A DNA stretch of 47,260 nucleotides from a virus: IMG/VR virus record IMGVR_UViG_3300037119_001799, positions 1 to 47,260 of that record. The stretch is one strand, 5' to 3'. Positions 32,272 to 40,230 of the stretch are shown here, piece by piece. Every line of letters starts with the position of its first letter. Positions within the stretch are counted from its first letter, which is position 1. The position numbers and the translations under genes were made by a program. The notes under the pieces are model-generated. The model was not told where the DNA came from. It did not search any database and saw only the letters and a list, made by a program, of their open reading frames with translations.

Positions 32272-32994
32272 TTACGCTACCGGCGTCGGCGTCGGCGGTG
32301 TTTCCGGTCCCGGCGGCAGATTGCCGAACAGGAAGCCGACAAACGCCTTCAGCTTCTCGATCTGCTCTGGCGTGATCGGCGGCTTGGGCGGCGTGGGCTG
32401 TGGTCCCGGCAAAGTGTTGTCGACAACCGGCGGACCACCGGGGAAGCCCGAGCCGCCACCCGGCAGAGAACCACCCGGCCAACCCGGCACCGTAGGCCAG
32501 CCCGGCGAGGGCTGCGGTCCCGGCAACGAATTGTCTGGATAGACCGGAATGTAGATCGGATGGGTCGGCTCGAGGCCCGATTCCGGCGGTGGAGTGATCG
32601 GGATGTAGATCGGATGCGACGGATGCGGGAAACCTTCAATGCCACCCGGCAGGCTTCCACCCGGCCATCCCGGTACAGTCGGCCAACCTGGACGCGGCGG
32701 CTGCGGACGAGCCCACGGCGGAGAGTAGCCCGGATCGACCGGACCTCCCTGACCAGGGAAACCGCCACCACCGGGCAGACCACCCGGCCAGCCAGCAATC
32801 GGCGGCCCAGCACCGCCACCGCCACCCGGCAGGCTTCCACCTGGCCAGCCTGGAACGGTTGGCCAACCCGGATGCAGCGGCGGCCCCGGCTGACCCGGGA
32901 ACGGCGGCTGTGGACCAGGCAGCCCATGATCAGGATGCGGCAACTGGTTGGGGTCGACTTCGTACCCCTGCACGATGAAGTACTTGGCAGCCAT
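32272..32994 (-). CDS. Pro/Gly/Trp repeat protein in the head cluster (240 aa)
   Basis: The N-terminal 15 residues (MAAKYFIVQGYEVDP) look ordered. Then follows a Pro/Gly-rich chain with three near-identical copies of 'PGWPTVPGWPGGSLPGG' and two copies of 'HPIYIPI/V' flanked by Pro-rich spacers. It is not a strict Gly-X-Y collagen. The last 45 residues include a short helix 'TPEQIEKLKAFVGFLFGNLP'. CAAAAGGAGCAAAC gives a strong ribosome binding site. Its place among capsid genes suggests a flexible surface decoration or a scaffold for fibrous appendages. No family is recognised, and the repeats are also present in the DNA, so length may vary. Confidence 0.65.
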   Translation of the reverse strand: MAAKYFIVQGYEVDPNQLPHPDHGLPGPQPPFPGQPGPPLHPGWPTVPGWPGGSLPGGGGGAGPPIAGWPGGLPGGGGFPGQGGPVDPGYSPPWARPQPPRPGWPTVPGWPGGSLPGGIEGFPHPSHPIYIPITPPPESGLEPTHPIYIPVYPDNSLPGPQPSPGWPTVPGWPGGSLPGGGSGFPGGPPVVDNTLPGPQPTPPKPPITPEQIEKLKAFVGFLFGNLPPGPETPPTPTPVA

Positions 32995-33013
32995 GTTTGC
33001 TCCTTTTGAGGTT

Positions 33014-33047
33014 GATCGCCGGGTTTGGTGATTCGCCCCCGGCGATC
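33014..33047 (-). other. Perfect 10-bp inverted repeat between head genes
   Basis: GATCGCCGGG (33014-33023) and CCCGGCGATC (33038-33047) are perfect partners with a 14-base loop. It lies between the stop of the 33054 gene and the start of the Pro/Gly repeat gene. There is no T run after it on either strand. It could protect transcript ends or tune translation of the repeat gene. Confidence 0.55.
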
Positions 33048-33053
33048 CCCCCT

Positions 33054-33533
33054 TTAGCTGACCTGGGGCCGATCCGGCAGGGTCGTAATGTTGGTAAATG
33101 TGTAGGTCATGCCCGTCAGCGGCGTCTGAACGGACGTACCAAAGGTCCAGCCGCCAACAGCAGTCGATCCCGCCTTAACCACCTCGTACCCAACCGGGCA
33201 GAAGTTGTCGGGGACTGGCCCAAAGTTGGGCGCGTACATAAAAGTGCCCGAGGGGCTGAGATCAACAAGATCCCCCTGCGTGGCAAGCTGAACACCCGTG
33301 CTGCTGTAACCGATCAAAAAGACGCAGCCCTTGTTCGCCGTAACAGGAACGAACGCGAGGCCGGTCGCCGCATCGGTCGTTGGCGTGGCACCGTTGGTGA
33401 CTGCCGTCTTGTTATAGACCTTGCCGTTGAGCGAATAGGAAACGGCAGAGTTGGTAATGGTCGAGGTCGTCCCCGCCACCAAAGTCGCATTCCCCAAACA
33501 CAGCGTGATAGGGGCTTGAGCATAGACGTCCAT
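33054..33533 (-). CDS. Beta-rich structural protein, head region (159 aa)
   Basis: A Thr/Gly/Val-rich product with alternating strands ('ITLCLGNATLVAGTTSTITN', 'AVSYSLNGKVYNKTAVTNGA', 'GLAFVPVTANKGCVFLIGYS', 'GWTFGTSVQTPLTGMTYTFT'). AGAAAGGAACTCAGAT lies upstream of the ATG. 'YSLNGK.Y.K......P.TDA.TG..F.P' is typical of small phage head-decoration or head-fibre proteins. It follows the other small structural gene by 14 bases. Role inferred from fold texture and neighbourhood. Confidence 0.6.
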   Translation of the reverse strand: MDVYAQAPITLCLGNATLVAGTTSTITNSAVSYSLNGKVYNKTAVTNGATPTTDAATGLAFVPVTANKGCVFLIGYSSTGVQLATQGDLVDLSPSGTFMYAPNFGPVPDNFCPVGYEVVKAGSTAVGGWTFGTSVQTPLTGMTYTFTNITTLPDRPQVS

Positions 33534-33547
33534 ATCTGAGTTCCTTT

Positions 33548-34042
33548 CTACGCGGCTGCCGGATTGAAACCGTTGCCGTCGAAATAGACAGTTGAAGTGG
33601 TGGCATCCAAAGCGGTCGTACCGCCTGTGAATGCACCGGAGGCGTTGATCAGGATCGAGCCGACAAGGGCTGTGCCCGCCGGCCCGGCTGGAAAGCCAAT
33701 GCCGGCTGACGTTGCGCCCTCGGCTCCAGCAACCGGCACAACAACGCCCGCTGCATTAACGTAGAACGACACATACCTGGAACGGCCTGCGCCTACGTTG
33801 ATGCCGGTCAGCGCTGGCATGTCGGTGCTGGCTGGGATTCGCACGAGCGTGCCGTTGACCGCGGCGTAGTAATCGGCCGCCCCGATCTTCGCCAATGGAC
33901 TTGCGCCTGCCTTGATCACAAGACCGGCCGGCTTCAGCGAGAGCGCTGACGCCGTGCTGGTGGACTGAGAGAGGGCCTGGATGATCGCCTCTCTGTCCGC
34001 CGCCGCTCCCACCTTCATAAGAATTTGAGCTACAGTTGCCAT
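33548..34042 (-). CDS. Small structural protein after the capsid gene (164 aa)
   Basis: The first 35 residues are helical (VAQILMKVGAAADREAIIQA). The rest is beta-rich and Ala/Gly-rich ('GLVIKAGASPLAKIGAADYY', 'GINVGAGRSRYVSFYVNAAG', 'TALVGSILINASGAFTGGTT'). TAAAGGAGCCCTGACAC gives a good ribosome binding site. It follows the capsid gene by 14 bases, the usual place for a decoration or head-stabilising protein. No family name can be given. Confidence 0.6.
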   Translation of the reverse strand: MATVAQILMKVGAAADREAIIQALSQSTSTASALSLKPAGLVIKAGASPLAKIGAADYYAAVNGTLVRIPASTDMPALTGINVGAGRSRYVSFYVNAAGVVVPVAGAEGATSAGIGFPAGPAGTALVGSILINASGAFTGGTTALDATTSTVYFDGNGFNPAAA

Positions 34043-34056
34043 GTGTCAGGGCTCCT

Positions 34057-35136
34057 TTAGTTGGTGAGAACCTTGGAGCCGACATTTCCGACTGCCATCC
34101 AACCTGGGTTTTCAATCATCACGACTTTCCACCAGATCGTGCCGCAATAGCCGCGCTGGCCAAGCGGATCGCTCTTCGACTTTTCGCCAGGAGCGAGATA
34201 GGTCGGATCCAAAGCCGACAGACCACGCACCGCGATCTGGCTCCAGGCGTCCTGTGCCGTCACGATGAACGGATAGACGTCAATGTTGGCGCCGGTCGTT
34301 GACGCGTACTGGCTCGAGGTCGACGCGACCGTGGCGCCGGCGTTCTGCAGCGACGGCAAATCCGGCGAGGTGATGAAGCGGAAGCGCTCGATCTTGCCGA
34401 TTTCGAATTCCATCGGCTTGCCGCTCGCGTACCGCTCGACCGGAGTGAAATTCGGAATGTCCCGAATATCCGGCTCGAGATCGGTGTGGCAGTAGACGGT
34501 GAAGCCTTCGGCCACGGCGTCGGTGCCGTACTGGTTGCTCGGCTTCAGCACGCGATTGACCGGCGTGCCGTGATTGGCCTGCAGGTTCTTCGCAATGCGG
34601 CGCACCATGTTCAGGCTGAACGACCCGTTGACGGTGCTGACGCTTGTGCCAGTGCCTCCGTAGTACTGATTGGTACAGGCGCGGAGCTGTCCGTAGGCGA
34701 TCTGCTCGTTGACCAGCGTCACCCGCTCGCCGACTTGCTTGATCATCGCCTCTGGGATGTCGTCTTCGTACAAGTGATAGGTCTTGTCCGAAAATCCGTA
34801 GAGACAACCGTACTGCTGGACGACCACGGTGATGTCCTGCGCGGTCATCGAGTCGGGCGCCGGCGTCACACCTTCCGAGATCTGATTGGCGGCAGCCATC
34901 GCAAGCGAGCGATCGCCGTCAACATTCTGGAAGAATTGGTTAACGGTATTGAAATTCGCCGCGGTCGCGCCGTAGGGCACCCAACGCCTGGCGACGTAGG
35001 TGTCGGAGTTGTTCTGTGGCATTGGCACCTGGCGGCCGGAGCGGCCGAGGCACTCTCTGGGTACAGCATGCTTGAGAATCTGACCCTTGAATTTATCGAT
35101 TCGGCCGGGTTGTAGGCCATAGGTCTGCATTGCCAT
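34057..35136 (-). CDS. Major capsid protein, N4-gp56 type
   Basis: A 359-residue protein. The signs of the N4-gp56 capsid family are 'KFKGQILKHAVPRECLGRSG' with RQVPMPQNNSDTYVARRW at 14-50, 'SEGVTPAPDSMTAQDITVVV' with QQYGCLYGFSDKTYHLYEDD at about 88-130, and 'AYGQLRACTNQYYGGTG' after that. The C-terminal half contains the 'FEIGKIERFRFITSPDLPSL' strand block and ends 'MAVGNVGSKVLTN'. These proteins form the capsid shell with an HK97-like fold. AGAAGGATCTCGAA is the ribosome binding site. A hairpin lies just before it. Confidence 0.9.
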   Translation of the reverse strand: MAMQTYGLQPGRIDKFKGQILKHAVPRECLGRSGRQVPMPQNNSDTYVARRWVPYGATAANFNTVNQFFQNVDGDRSLAMAAANQISEGVTPAPDSMTAQDITVVVQQYGCLYGFSDKTYHLYEDDIPEAMIKQVGERVTLVNEQIAYGQLRACTNQYYGGTGTSVSTVNGSFSLNMVRRIAKNLQANHGTPVNRVLKPSNQYGTDAVAEGFTVYCHTDLEPDIRDIPNFTPVERYASGKPMEFEIGKIERFRFITSPDLPSLQNAGATVASTSSQYASTTGANIDVYPFIVTAQDAWSQIAVRGLSALDPTYLAPGEKSKSDPLGQRGYCGTIWWKVVMIENPGWMAVGNVGSKVLTN

Positions 35137-35154
35137 TTCGAGATCCTTCTATGA

Positions 35155-35179
35155 GCACGGCGCCAGCGGCGCGGCGTGC
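35155..35179 (-). other. Hairpin upstream of the capsid gene
   Basis: On the minus strand GCACG-CC-GCGCC can pair with GGCGC-CGTGC (ten pairs, one two-base bulge, three-base loop). It sits four bases downstream of the scaffold stop and 18 bases before the capsid ATG, just upstream of its ribosome binding site. There is no T run. It may mark an RNA processing or stability point that raises capsid over scaffold output. Confidence 0.5.
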
Positions 35180-35182
35180 GCG

Positions 35183-36052
35183 TTACTCGGTGAAACCTGA
35201 ATTAAAGAGGTCAATGGATGATGGAACGTGAGGGCCCGGCGGTGTGCCGTTTCCCCGCGGCTGGACGGCGGCCATGATGCGGTCCCTGCGGGCCATATCA
35301 GTGCGAGCCGGTGTCTGTTGGCGTGCTGCAGCAGCAGGGGCGCGAGCCTTGGCCAGATCGGCATAGCACTTGTCGATCGAGCGTTTGGTAATCGCGGCTG
35401 AGTAGGTGTGGTTCAGTAGGTGCTGGTACTCAGGCGTTTGAGTGGTCAGCCATCGACGGTAGGCGTTGTTGGTATCCTCGGGCTTGCCGACGAACTCACG
35501 CCAACCGGGATGGAGGTCATCAAGATCCTTGAGCCCCTCACTATGAACGATCGTCGCGGCAACGGCGCGCATCTGCTCGGGATCGACCACCGGAGTCGCC
35601 GCTTGCGCGGTGCCCCTCAGGTTCGCTCGTTTCAGAATACGCTCGAGGCCGGCACGATGGTGTTTGGCCAATTCAGGAAAGTCTTCCTTCAGCTCGGCGA
35701 AATCGTCTTCGGTAATTTCTACCGCGGCGCCCGCCGGCGTCTGGCTCCTCACCTGGTTTAGTACCTGCTGCATGTTGCCCAACGTCCCGAACGCCCTGGA
35801 CAATTGCTGCTTGAGGTTCGCCGTCTCATCGGCGGCGTTCTTCAAGCGTTGCAGTTCGTCCTCGGTGAGCCGGACATACCTGGGCGTTGGAGCCCGCGGC
35901 TCTTGCACAGGCGCCGGCGCTTCAGTGGCGACAGCCGGTGGCGGCGTCTCCTTTGCAGGAGGCGCATCCGAATCAAAGCCGTCCGCGAATGCTGCATTAG
36001 CAGCCGCGATCTGCTCTTCCGTCTGCTCGACTACTTCCGCTACTTCAGCCAT
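35183..36052 (-). CDS. Scaffold-type head assembly protein (289 aa)
   Basis: An acidic N-terminus (residues 1-40, AEVVEQTEEQIAAANAAFAD), a Pro-rich linker (40-60), a helical core ('LTEDELQRLKNAADETANLK' then QQLSRAFGTLGNMQQVLNQV, and 'EITEDDFAELKEDFPELAKH') and a basic, Pro-rich end ('TDMARRDRIMAAVQPRGNGT'). Charged helix plus acidic head and basic tail, directly before the capsid gene, is the usual form of a scaffolding protein that drives procapsid assembly and leaves the head. GAGAGGAGCAC precedes the ATG. It overlaps the preceding small gene by eight bases. Confidence 0.7.
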   Translation of the reverse strand: MAEVAEVVEQTEEQIAAANAAFADGFDSDAPPAKETPPPAVATEAPAPVQEPRAPTPRYVRLTEDELQRLKNAADETANLKQQLSRAFGTLGNMQQVLNQVRSQTPAGAAVEITEDDFAELKEDFPELAKHHRAGLERILKRANLRGTAQAATPVVDPEQMRAVAATIVHSEGLKDLDDLHPGWREFVGKPEDTNNAYRRWLTTQTPEYQHLLNHTYSAAITKRSIDKCYADLAKARAPAAAARQQTPARTDMARRDRIMAAVQPRGNGTPPGPHVPSSIDLFNSGFTE

Positions 36053-36317
36053 GTGCTCCTCTCAGTCCGGCGCGCATATTTCTGTGAGCCGGTTCGTCAG
36101 CCGTCTCGATCGGCGGCATTGGTTCGCGACCGAGGCGCACCAGCGCCTTCAAGGCCGCAATCTCTCCACGCACCCGCGCCGTCTGTTCCGGCGAAAGGGG
36201 GGCGTCGTTCATCAACCGCGCCTTCTCAAGGCGCTGCTTCAGGAATAGCTCGATCTTGATCCAGAGCGGGCTGGTCCTCTCGAACGGGGTCAGCACGAAG
36301 TCCTGGTCGGTGCTCAT
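36045..36317 (-). CDS. Small protein between portal and scaffold (90 aa)
   Basis: A helical, charged protein: 'TSPLWIKIELFLKQRLEKAR' then 'LSPEQTARVRGEIAALKALV' with RLGRE. The pattern 'P.W..i...L...l...r..nd..l...eta..RG.I..lk.l..l' is common to small proteins encoded beside portal or scaffold genes, of unknown role. It overlaps the portal stop by four bases (ATGA) and the scaffold start by eight, so the three are translated as a coupled set. Confidence 0.65.
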   Translation of the reverse strand: MSTDQDFVLTPFERTSPLWIKIELFLKQRLEKARLMNDAPLSPEQTARVRGEIAALKALVRLGREPMPPIETADEPAHRNMRAGLRGAHG

Positions 36318-38857
36318 TGCTCAAAGCCTCCGCCCCTGCGCGCTGTGCCAGCGGGCTCGGTTGGAGGAGCGATCGCCGGCCCCACGCGCGAGCTGCGCAC
36401 CCGACCGTTGGCGCCGTTGCTGCCGTTCTTGTCGGCGCTGAGCTTTTGCTGGACATCGAGCTTCATCGCCACTTCGGCGAGCTTGGCCTTCACTTGCTCG
36501 ATCGTGAGGCGGTGCATCGCGGCGTATTCCATGACGGCGAGCTGGCGCCGCATCTCGATCTCGTGCAGCGCCACCGTGCGATCGCTCATCACGTCTTCGC
36601 GCTCGACCTGGATCCGCCTGCCCTCGAGCTTGATGCGCTCGGCATCGGTTGCCTGCCGCATCTTGGCGACCTCGATCTGCGGCGGCGCCGGCGGCGGCTG
36701 CTGGTCGAGGGCTGCCTGTTCCTCTTCGCTGTTCTCGAGCTTGCGTGGATCGAAGCGCTTCGACTTGAGAAATTCCTTCATCGTCTTGCGCGCGTTCAGG
36801 CCGTAGGCCGGATCCTTCGCGACCACGAGCATCTGGTTCAGCATCTGATCCTGGATGCTGCGCTCGACCAGCGCAGACGAGCCGTGCGCGTCGATCGCGA
36901 AGTCGCCCTTCTCATCGTCGGGAACGTCAGGATCCAGCAGCAGGTATTCGTAGTATTGCCGGATCAGCGGCTCGGTGACGTAGTCATCGAAGCCGTTGCC
37001 CACCTGGCGCAGCAGTTGGTTGGCATTGTTATTTTGGAGCTGCATGCCCCCCAAGGTTTCCGGCTGCGTCGGGCCGCTCTGGCCCTGCGTCACCAGGGGA
37101 ATGTTCGTGCTCTCTTCGGCCAGGCGCATACCGAGCTGCACGATCTCGCTCAACGGGGCCGTCGTATTCGGCACGGTGAACATGCCGAACGCCTGGTCGA
37201 CAGTGATGTTCGCGTCCGATTGCAGCTCCCACACTTTGTCGGGCGTGATCGTCCATCGGCCATCGGCCGGCTGAATGGCATCGCGGTTGATGACGATCTG
37301 ACTGCCGGCGCTCTTGCCGGCGTTGTTCAGCATCGCCCGCACCGCGCCGTTGGTGATGCGTTGCGCCGGACTGACTTGCTCAGCGACACCGATACCGAAC
37401 CACTGGCCAGGGCGCCGGCGCCACGGCACGGCGTGGTAGGGCAGCTCACCGGAGAGCTCGAGCGGATTGAACGTCGCCTTGACCACGCGATCGTTGATCA
37501 TGGTGACGATCGCGTAGACCTGGTCCTTCAGATCCTCCGGCGGCGATTCCTTCGCGGCGTGGCAGATGCACCAGTAATCATCGCGCGACAGGACACCATT
37601 AAAATACCAGATCTCGAACTGTGATCGGCGCTGTTCCTCGGCCGGCTGGTTTGGCTTGTCGCTGTCCTCGTCGCCCATCCCGCCGGGGCCTTCCTCGATC
37701 ACGGCCTCGATTTGGCTCTTGATGTAGCCAGGCGAACTCATCAGCTCGCGCACCTGGTGCTCGGAAACAAAGTCGCGCTCGAAACAGTGGCCGCCGTTGT
37801 GGACGTTCTCGCCGCACGCTGGATCCGGATAGAAATTCCAGGCGTCGACCCACTTGGTGCCCGGGAAAACCTTGGTGCGAACGATGACCTCGATGGGGCC
37901 GGCGTCAGTCCTGTTCGCCACGACCTCACGGCGGCTCATCGGGAACGGACCCTTGAGCACGCCAACGCCGAGGCGAGCCGCATCGAAGATGGTTTTGCGG
38001 GCCTCGGCCGGATAGCAGGATTCGAGCATCCAGTCGTAGACGCGGAGCTCGGCTTTCTTGGCCTTCTCGCGGGCGAGCATGATCTGCTCCTCGGCGAGAT
38101 CCTTGGCGGTCAGCGGAACCTGGGGCTCGGGCGGCGCGCCCCCAGCGGCGCCGGTCACTGCGGCCATCACGTCGGGCGGCATCCCCGCCGGCGGCATGCC
38201 TGGGGGAGGGGATGGCATGGGGGGTCCGCCGGGGGGAGCAGCGGCGCCAGCAGCAGGAACCGCTCCCTCCGCCGGCGCCGGCACCTCAGCAGCAGGAGGC
38301 TGCGCGCCTGCCGCCGGATCCGGGGGAGGCGCGGCCGCCTGTCCAGGGGGAACTTCGCCCGGTTTGGCGGGCCGGGTAAGCGGCACCCCAAGGGTCGGGC
38401 TCATAACCTGGTCTTTAGATCTCTTGAGCTCGATGACGTCCGGAACCGGCGTCTCGTTGAACGAAAAGGCCTTGTCGTCTAACGGCAGTATGATCTCGCA
38501 CAGCTTGGCTGAGCCGGCGTCCACGTACCTGGCGGTGATCGGAATGAAGATGGTGGACTTGCCGTCAGCCGGCGGAAGAAAGTTGCGCGTCAGCGGCCCT
38601 TCCATCGACTGCGGCTTGGCCCAGCGGTTATTCGCCATCTCGTGCCGGTTGGCGCCGTCGATGCCGACATAGGATTCTTCGCAGGCCAGCCAGGCATCCT
38701 CGCAGCCGGAGGCTTTGCGGGCCCGCTTGGCGTCCTCGCGCAAGTCGGAGATCACCTGGCCAATCGTCGCCAGCCGGGCGGGATCCGGGTCAAGGAACGG
38801 CTCCATCAACGCCCGCAGCCTGGGCGATAGACCGCGAGGGAGCCGGACGCGCGCCAT
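36314..38857 (-). CDS. Portal protein with Pro-rich insert (847 aa)
   Basis: Recognised by position between the terminase genes and scaffold and by portal-type blocks: 'GANRHEMANNRWAKPQSMEG' with PLTRNFLPPADGKSTIFIPI, 'DWMLESCYPAEARKTIFDAA' with RLGVGVLKGPFP, 'KWVDAWNFYPDPACGENVHN', 'NPLELSGELPYHAVPWRRRP' and the helical C-terminus ('LHEIEMRRQLAVMEYAAMHR'). It forms the dodecameric gate for DNA at the head vertex. Residues about 156-250 are an unusual low-complexity Pro/Ala/Gly/Met stretch ('PPGMPPAGMPPDVM') inserted before the main core. It overlaps the previous gene by one base (TGATG) and the next by four. Confidence 0.85.
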   Translation of the reverse strand: MARVRLPRGLSPRLRALMEPFLDPDPARLATIGQVISDLREDAKRARKASGCEDAWLACEESYVGIDGANRHEMANNRWAKPQSMEGPLTRNFLPPADGKSTIFIPITARYVDAGSAKLCEIILPLDDKAFSFNETPVPDVIELKRSKDQVMSPTLGVPLTRPAKPGEVPPGQAAAPPPDPAAGAQPPAAEVPAPAEGAVPAAGAAAPPGGPPMPSPPPGMPPAGMPPDVMAAVTGAAGGAPPEPQVPLTAKDLAEEQIMLAREKAKKAELRVYDWMLESCYPAEARKTIFDAARLGVGVLKGPFPMSRREVVANRTDAGPIEVIVRTKVFPGTKWVDAWNFYPDPACGENVHNGGHCFERDFVSEHQVRELMSSPGYIKSQIEAVIEEGPGGMGDEDSDKPNQPAEEQRRSQFEIWYFNGVLSRDDYWCICHAAKESPPEDLKDQVYAIVTMINDRVVKATFNPLELSGELPYHAVPWRRRPGQWFGIGVAEQVSPAQRITNGAVRAMLNNAGKSAGSQIVINRDAIQPADGRWTITPDKVWELQSDANITVDQAFGMFTVPNTTAPLSEIVQLGMRLAEESTNIPLVTQGQSGPTQPETLGGMQLQNNNANQLLRQVGNGFDDYVTEPLIRQYYEYLLLDPDVPDDEKGDFAIDAHGSSALVERSIQDQMLNQMLVVAKDPAYGLNARKTMKEFLKSKRFDPRKLENSEEEQAALDQQPPPAPPQIEVAKMRQATDAERIKLEGRRIQVEREDVMSDRTVALHEIEMRRQLAVMEYAAMHRLTIEQVKAKLAEVAMKLDVQQKLSADKNGSNGANGRVRSSRVGPAIAPPTEPAGTARRGGGFEQ

Positions 38858-39270
38858 CAGGCGGCCGGGGTGTCGGGGGTGTCGTCAGTCACGAGATCGC
38901 CCAGGCCAATGAGCTCGCCAACGGAGAGCGGGCCTTCAGCGGCCTTGGTGTCCAGTTGGGAGAGCGGCACCGGCTCGACGGCGACCTCGATCGTCTCGTC
39001 GGCGATCTCGCGCCAGTTGGCGAGGAACTCGCCCATCTTGTCGGGCGGGACGGACAGTTGCTCTTCGTCGCCGCCGTTGACCTTGGTGCGGTAGTCGTAG
39101 GCCGTGATCAGCTCGTCACGCTTTTTGGCGATAACTTCGAATTCGGGTTGCAGCTTGGTGAGCAGGCGGCCCAGGCGGTATGCGCCCTTGAGCGGCAATG
39201 GCCGCTTTTCCTCAACGATTGTGCGGACAATCTGATGGGCGACGAAGACTTGGGCAGCAGTCAGTTTCAT
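38857..39270 (-). CDS. Small protein before the portal gene (137 aa)
   Basis: The start is the ATG at 39270 (MKLTAAQVFVAHQIVRTIVE) with GCAGGAACCCACG upstream. A longer frame adds 16 residues without a good start. 'EEKRPLPLKGAYRLGRLLTK' with LQPEFEVIAKKRDELITAYD is a compact helical unit, and the C-terminal part is acidic. This form ('a..L.lk.ay.l.rl...l..e.....k.rdeLi..Yg') is often found in small phage proteins near portal genes. Function unknown. First gene of the portal/head operon, overlapping the portal start by one base (TGATG). Confidence 0.65.
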   Translation of the reverse strand: MKLTAAQVFVAHQIVRTIVEEKRPLPLKGAYRLGRLLTKLQPEFEVIAKKRDELITAYDYRTKVNGGDEEQLSVPPDKMGEFLANWREIADETIEVAVEPVPLSQLDTKAAEGPLSVGELIGLGDLVTDDTPDTPAA

Positions 39271-39481
39271 CGTGGGTTCCTGCGCTGAACAGGCAAGGCC
39301 GCCTAACGCTGGACGCATGCAACCCTGCGGCGGGGGGCACGGTATACCAATACCCCACTAGGCTCAACGGATTGTGTCACCGCACTGACTCAGGTGCAGA
39401 TCTAGGCCCATGGACGTTCTGGCCGATGCCCTGTACCTTGGCCGAGCTCCGTTTCGTGGTTGGGACTCGAGCACGCAAAAG

Positions 39482-39517
39482 ACGCCGGCACGGACTCCAC
39501 CTCTCTCGTGCCGGCGT
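39482..39517 (-). terminator. Hairpin with T run, possible terminator
   Basis: A perfect 11-bp stem, ACGCCGGCACG (39482-39492) with CGTGCCGGCGT (39507-39517), loop 14 bases. On the minus strand it is followed by CTTTTGCG, on the plus strand by TTCTGCG. It could end leftward transcripts reading through from terL, leaving the portal operon to its own promoter between here and 39270. Confidence 0.6.
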
Positions 39518-39616
39518 TTCTGCGTCTGGGGGTTAGTGCGCGGCGGGCCCGCTTGCGGTCGGGGTTTCGGGCCGTCGCCCTAGCCGCGCGAATCGCAGCC
39601 TACCGCAAATCCCGGA

Positions 39617-39633
39617 AACCCGGTTACCGGGTT
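39617..39633. promoter_or_regulatory. 17-bp near-perfect palindrome
   Basis: AACCCGGTTACCGGGTT: seven-base arms AACCCGG/CCGGGTT around a three-base centre. The size and symmetry suit an operator for a dimeric protein as well as a small hairpin. It lies about 350 bases upstream of the portal operon start. Its use is unknown. Confidence 0.4.
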
Positions 39634-39822
39634 CTGACAAAAATCAAAAATCCCGCAGAACCAAAGAGGAACTGGGTGCGGCAGAAATCTGCTCACCATT
39701 TTTGCCGGGGAGAAAAGGGCCCTAACTATCCCGACTTTCCCCGCTTTCCCGCGAACGGAAGGCGAACTAGCCGCAATAATAGGGGGTCGAATCGCCTCAT
39801 TTAGTGCGGCGAAATGGGACAT

Positions 39823-39854
39823 TACGGAAACAAAGGCCGGGAGTTGTTTCCGTA
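39823..39854. other. Perfect 11-bp inverted repeat
   Basis: TACGGAAACAA (39823-39833) and TTGTTTCCGTA (39844-39854) are exact partners around a 10-base loop. The stem is AT-rich compared with other hairpins in the window, and no T run follows on either strand. Such symmetric sites serve as protein-binding sites or RNA stems. Confidence 0.55.
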
Positions 39855-39953
39855 GACAAACCCAGAACGGAGCCAGGCGCCGTTTATATTGTGCACGCTA
39901 TCTTGCTGTTTTGATTGGAATTACAGGCACTTATAGAGAATTTTGTCCGGACG

Positions 39954-39995
39954 CCGCTCAAAATGGCGCTCACCTTCTGAGCGGTTTTGAGCGCC
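39954..39995. other. Interleaved inverted repeats (pseudoknot-like order)
   Basis: Arm A CCGCTCA (39954-39960), arm B GGCGCTCA (39965-39972), A' TGAGCGG (39978-39984) and B' TGAGCGCC (39988-39995) occur in the order A-B-A'-B'. In addition GCTCAAAA (39956-39963) can pair with TTTTGAGC (39985-39992). The transcript could form competing hairpins or a pseudoknot. A role is not known. Confidence 0.5.
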
Positions 39996-40038
39996 CCGCC
40001 AGAATGGCCGCTGACTAACCCAGCGATATCCAGCGCCC

Positions 40039-40086
40039 TGGCAGGCTTGGCTGCCTTGGCAGTAATTGGCAGTTAATGGCAGCCAA
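40039..40086. repeat. Phased TGGCAG repeats within an inverted repeat
   Basis: TGGCAG or TGGCTG occurs at 40039, 40048, 40057, 40067 and 40077, that is every 9-10 bases, about one helix turn. The outer pair TTGGCTGCC (40047-40055) and GGCAGCCAA (40078-40086) is also a perfect 9-bp inverted repeat. Phased short repeats near terminase genes can be binding sites for the small terminase, a regulator or an initiator. Confidence 0.5.
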
Positions 40087-40202
40087 TTCCTAACCCATTG
40101 ATATTGCCCCACATTCCTGTGCGCAAAAAGTTACAAGGCATAGGCTCGGTCTATACCCCCGAAAAACAGGGTGCATCCGCCACCTTGATTTTCTCAGTGA
40201 AG

Positions 40203-40230
40203 AACAGCCCGGGATCCGGCCGCTGTTTTT
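40203..40230 (+). terminator. Hairpin with T5 on the plus strand
   Basis: AACAGC (40203-40208) and GCTGTT (40222-40227), with inner CCGG/CCGG pairing (GAT loop) and a two-base bulge, followed by TTTTT on the plus strand. It lies 30 bases beyond the terL stop. It would stop a rightward (antisense) transcript before it enters terL. On the minus strand only TTCTTCAC follows, a weaker signal after terL. Confidence 0.5.

Noticed and set aside
32272-32994. Possible CRISPR array from regularly spaced repeats
   Set aside because: The repeats encode in-frame Pro/Gly/Trp units in one protein, differ in spacing and have no unique spacers.
39785-39800. GGGGTCGAATCGCC as a tRNA T-arm or attachment core
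   Set aside because: One base short of the T-loop consensus, no acceptor or anticodon arm fits around it, and no integrase gene is present in the window.
39580-39822. 80-codon minus-strand frame in the non-coding locus
   Set aside because: No ribosome binding site, no coding bias, and it crosses two inverted-repeat structures; 39460-39804 on plus is rejected for the same reasons.
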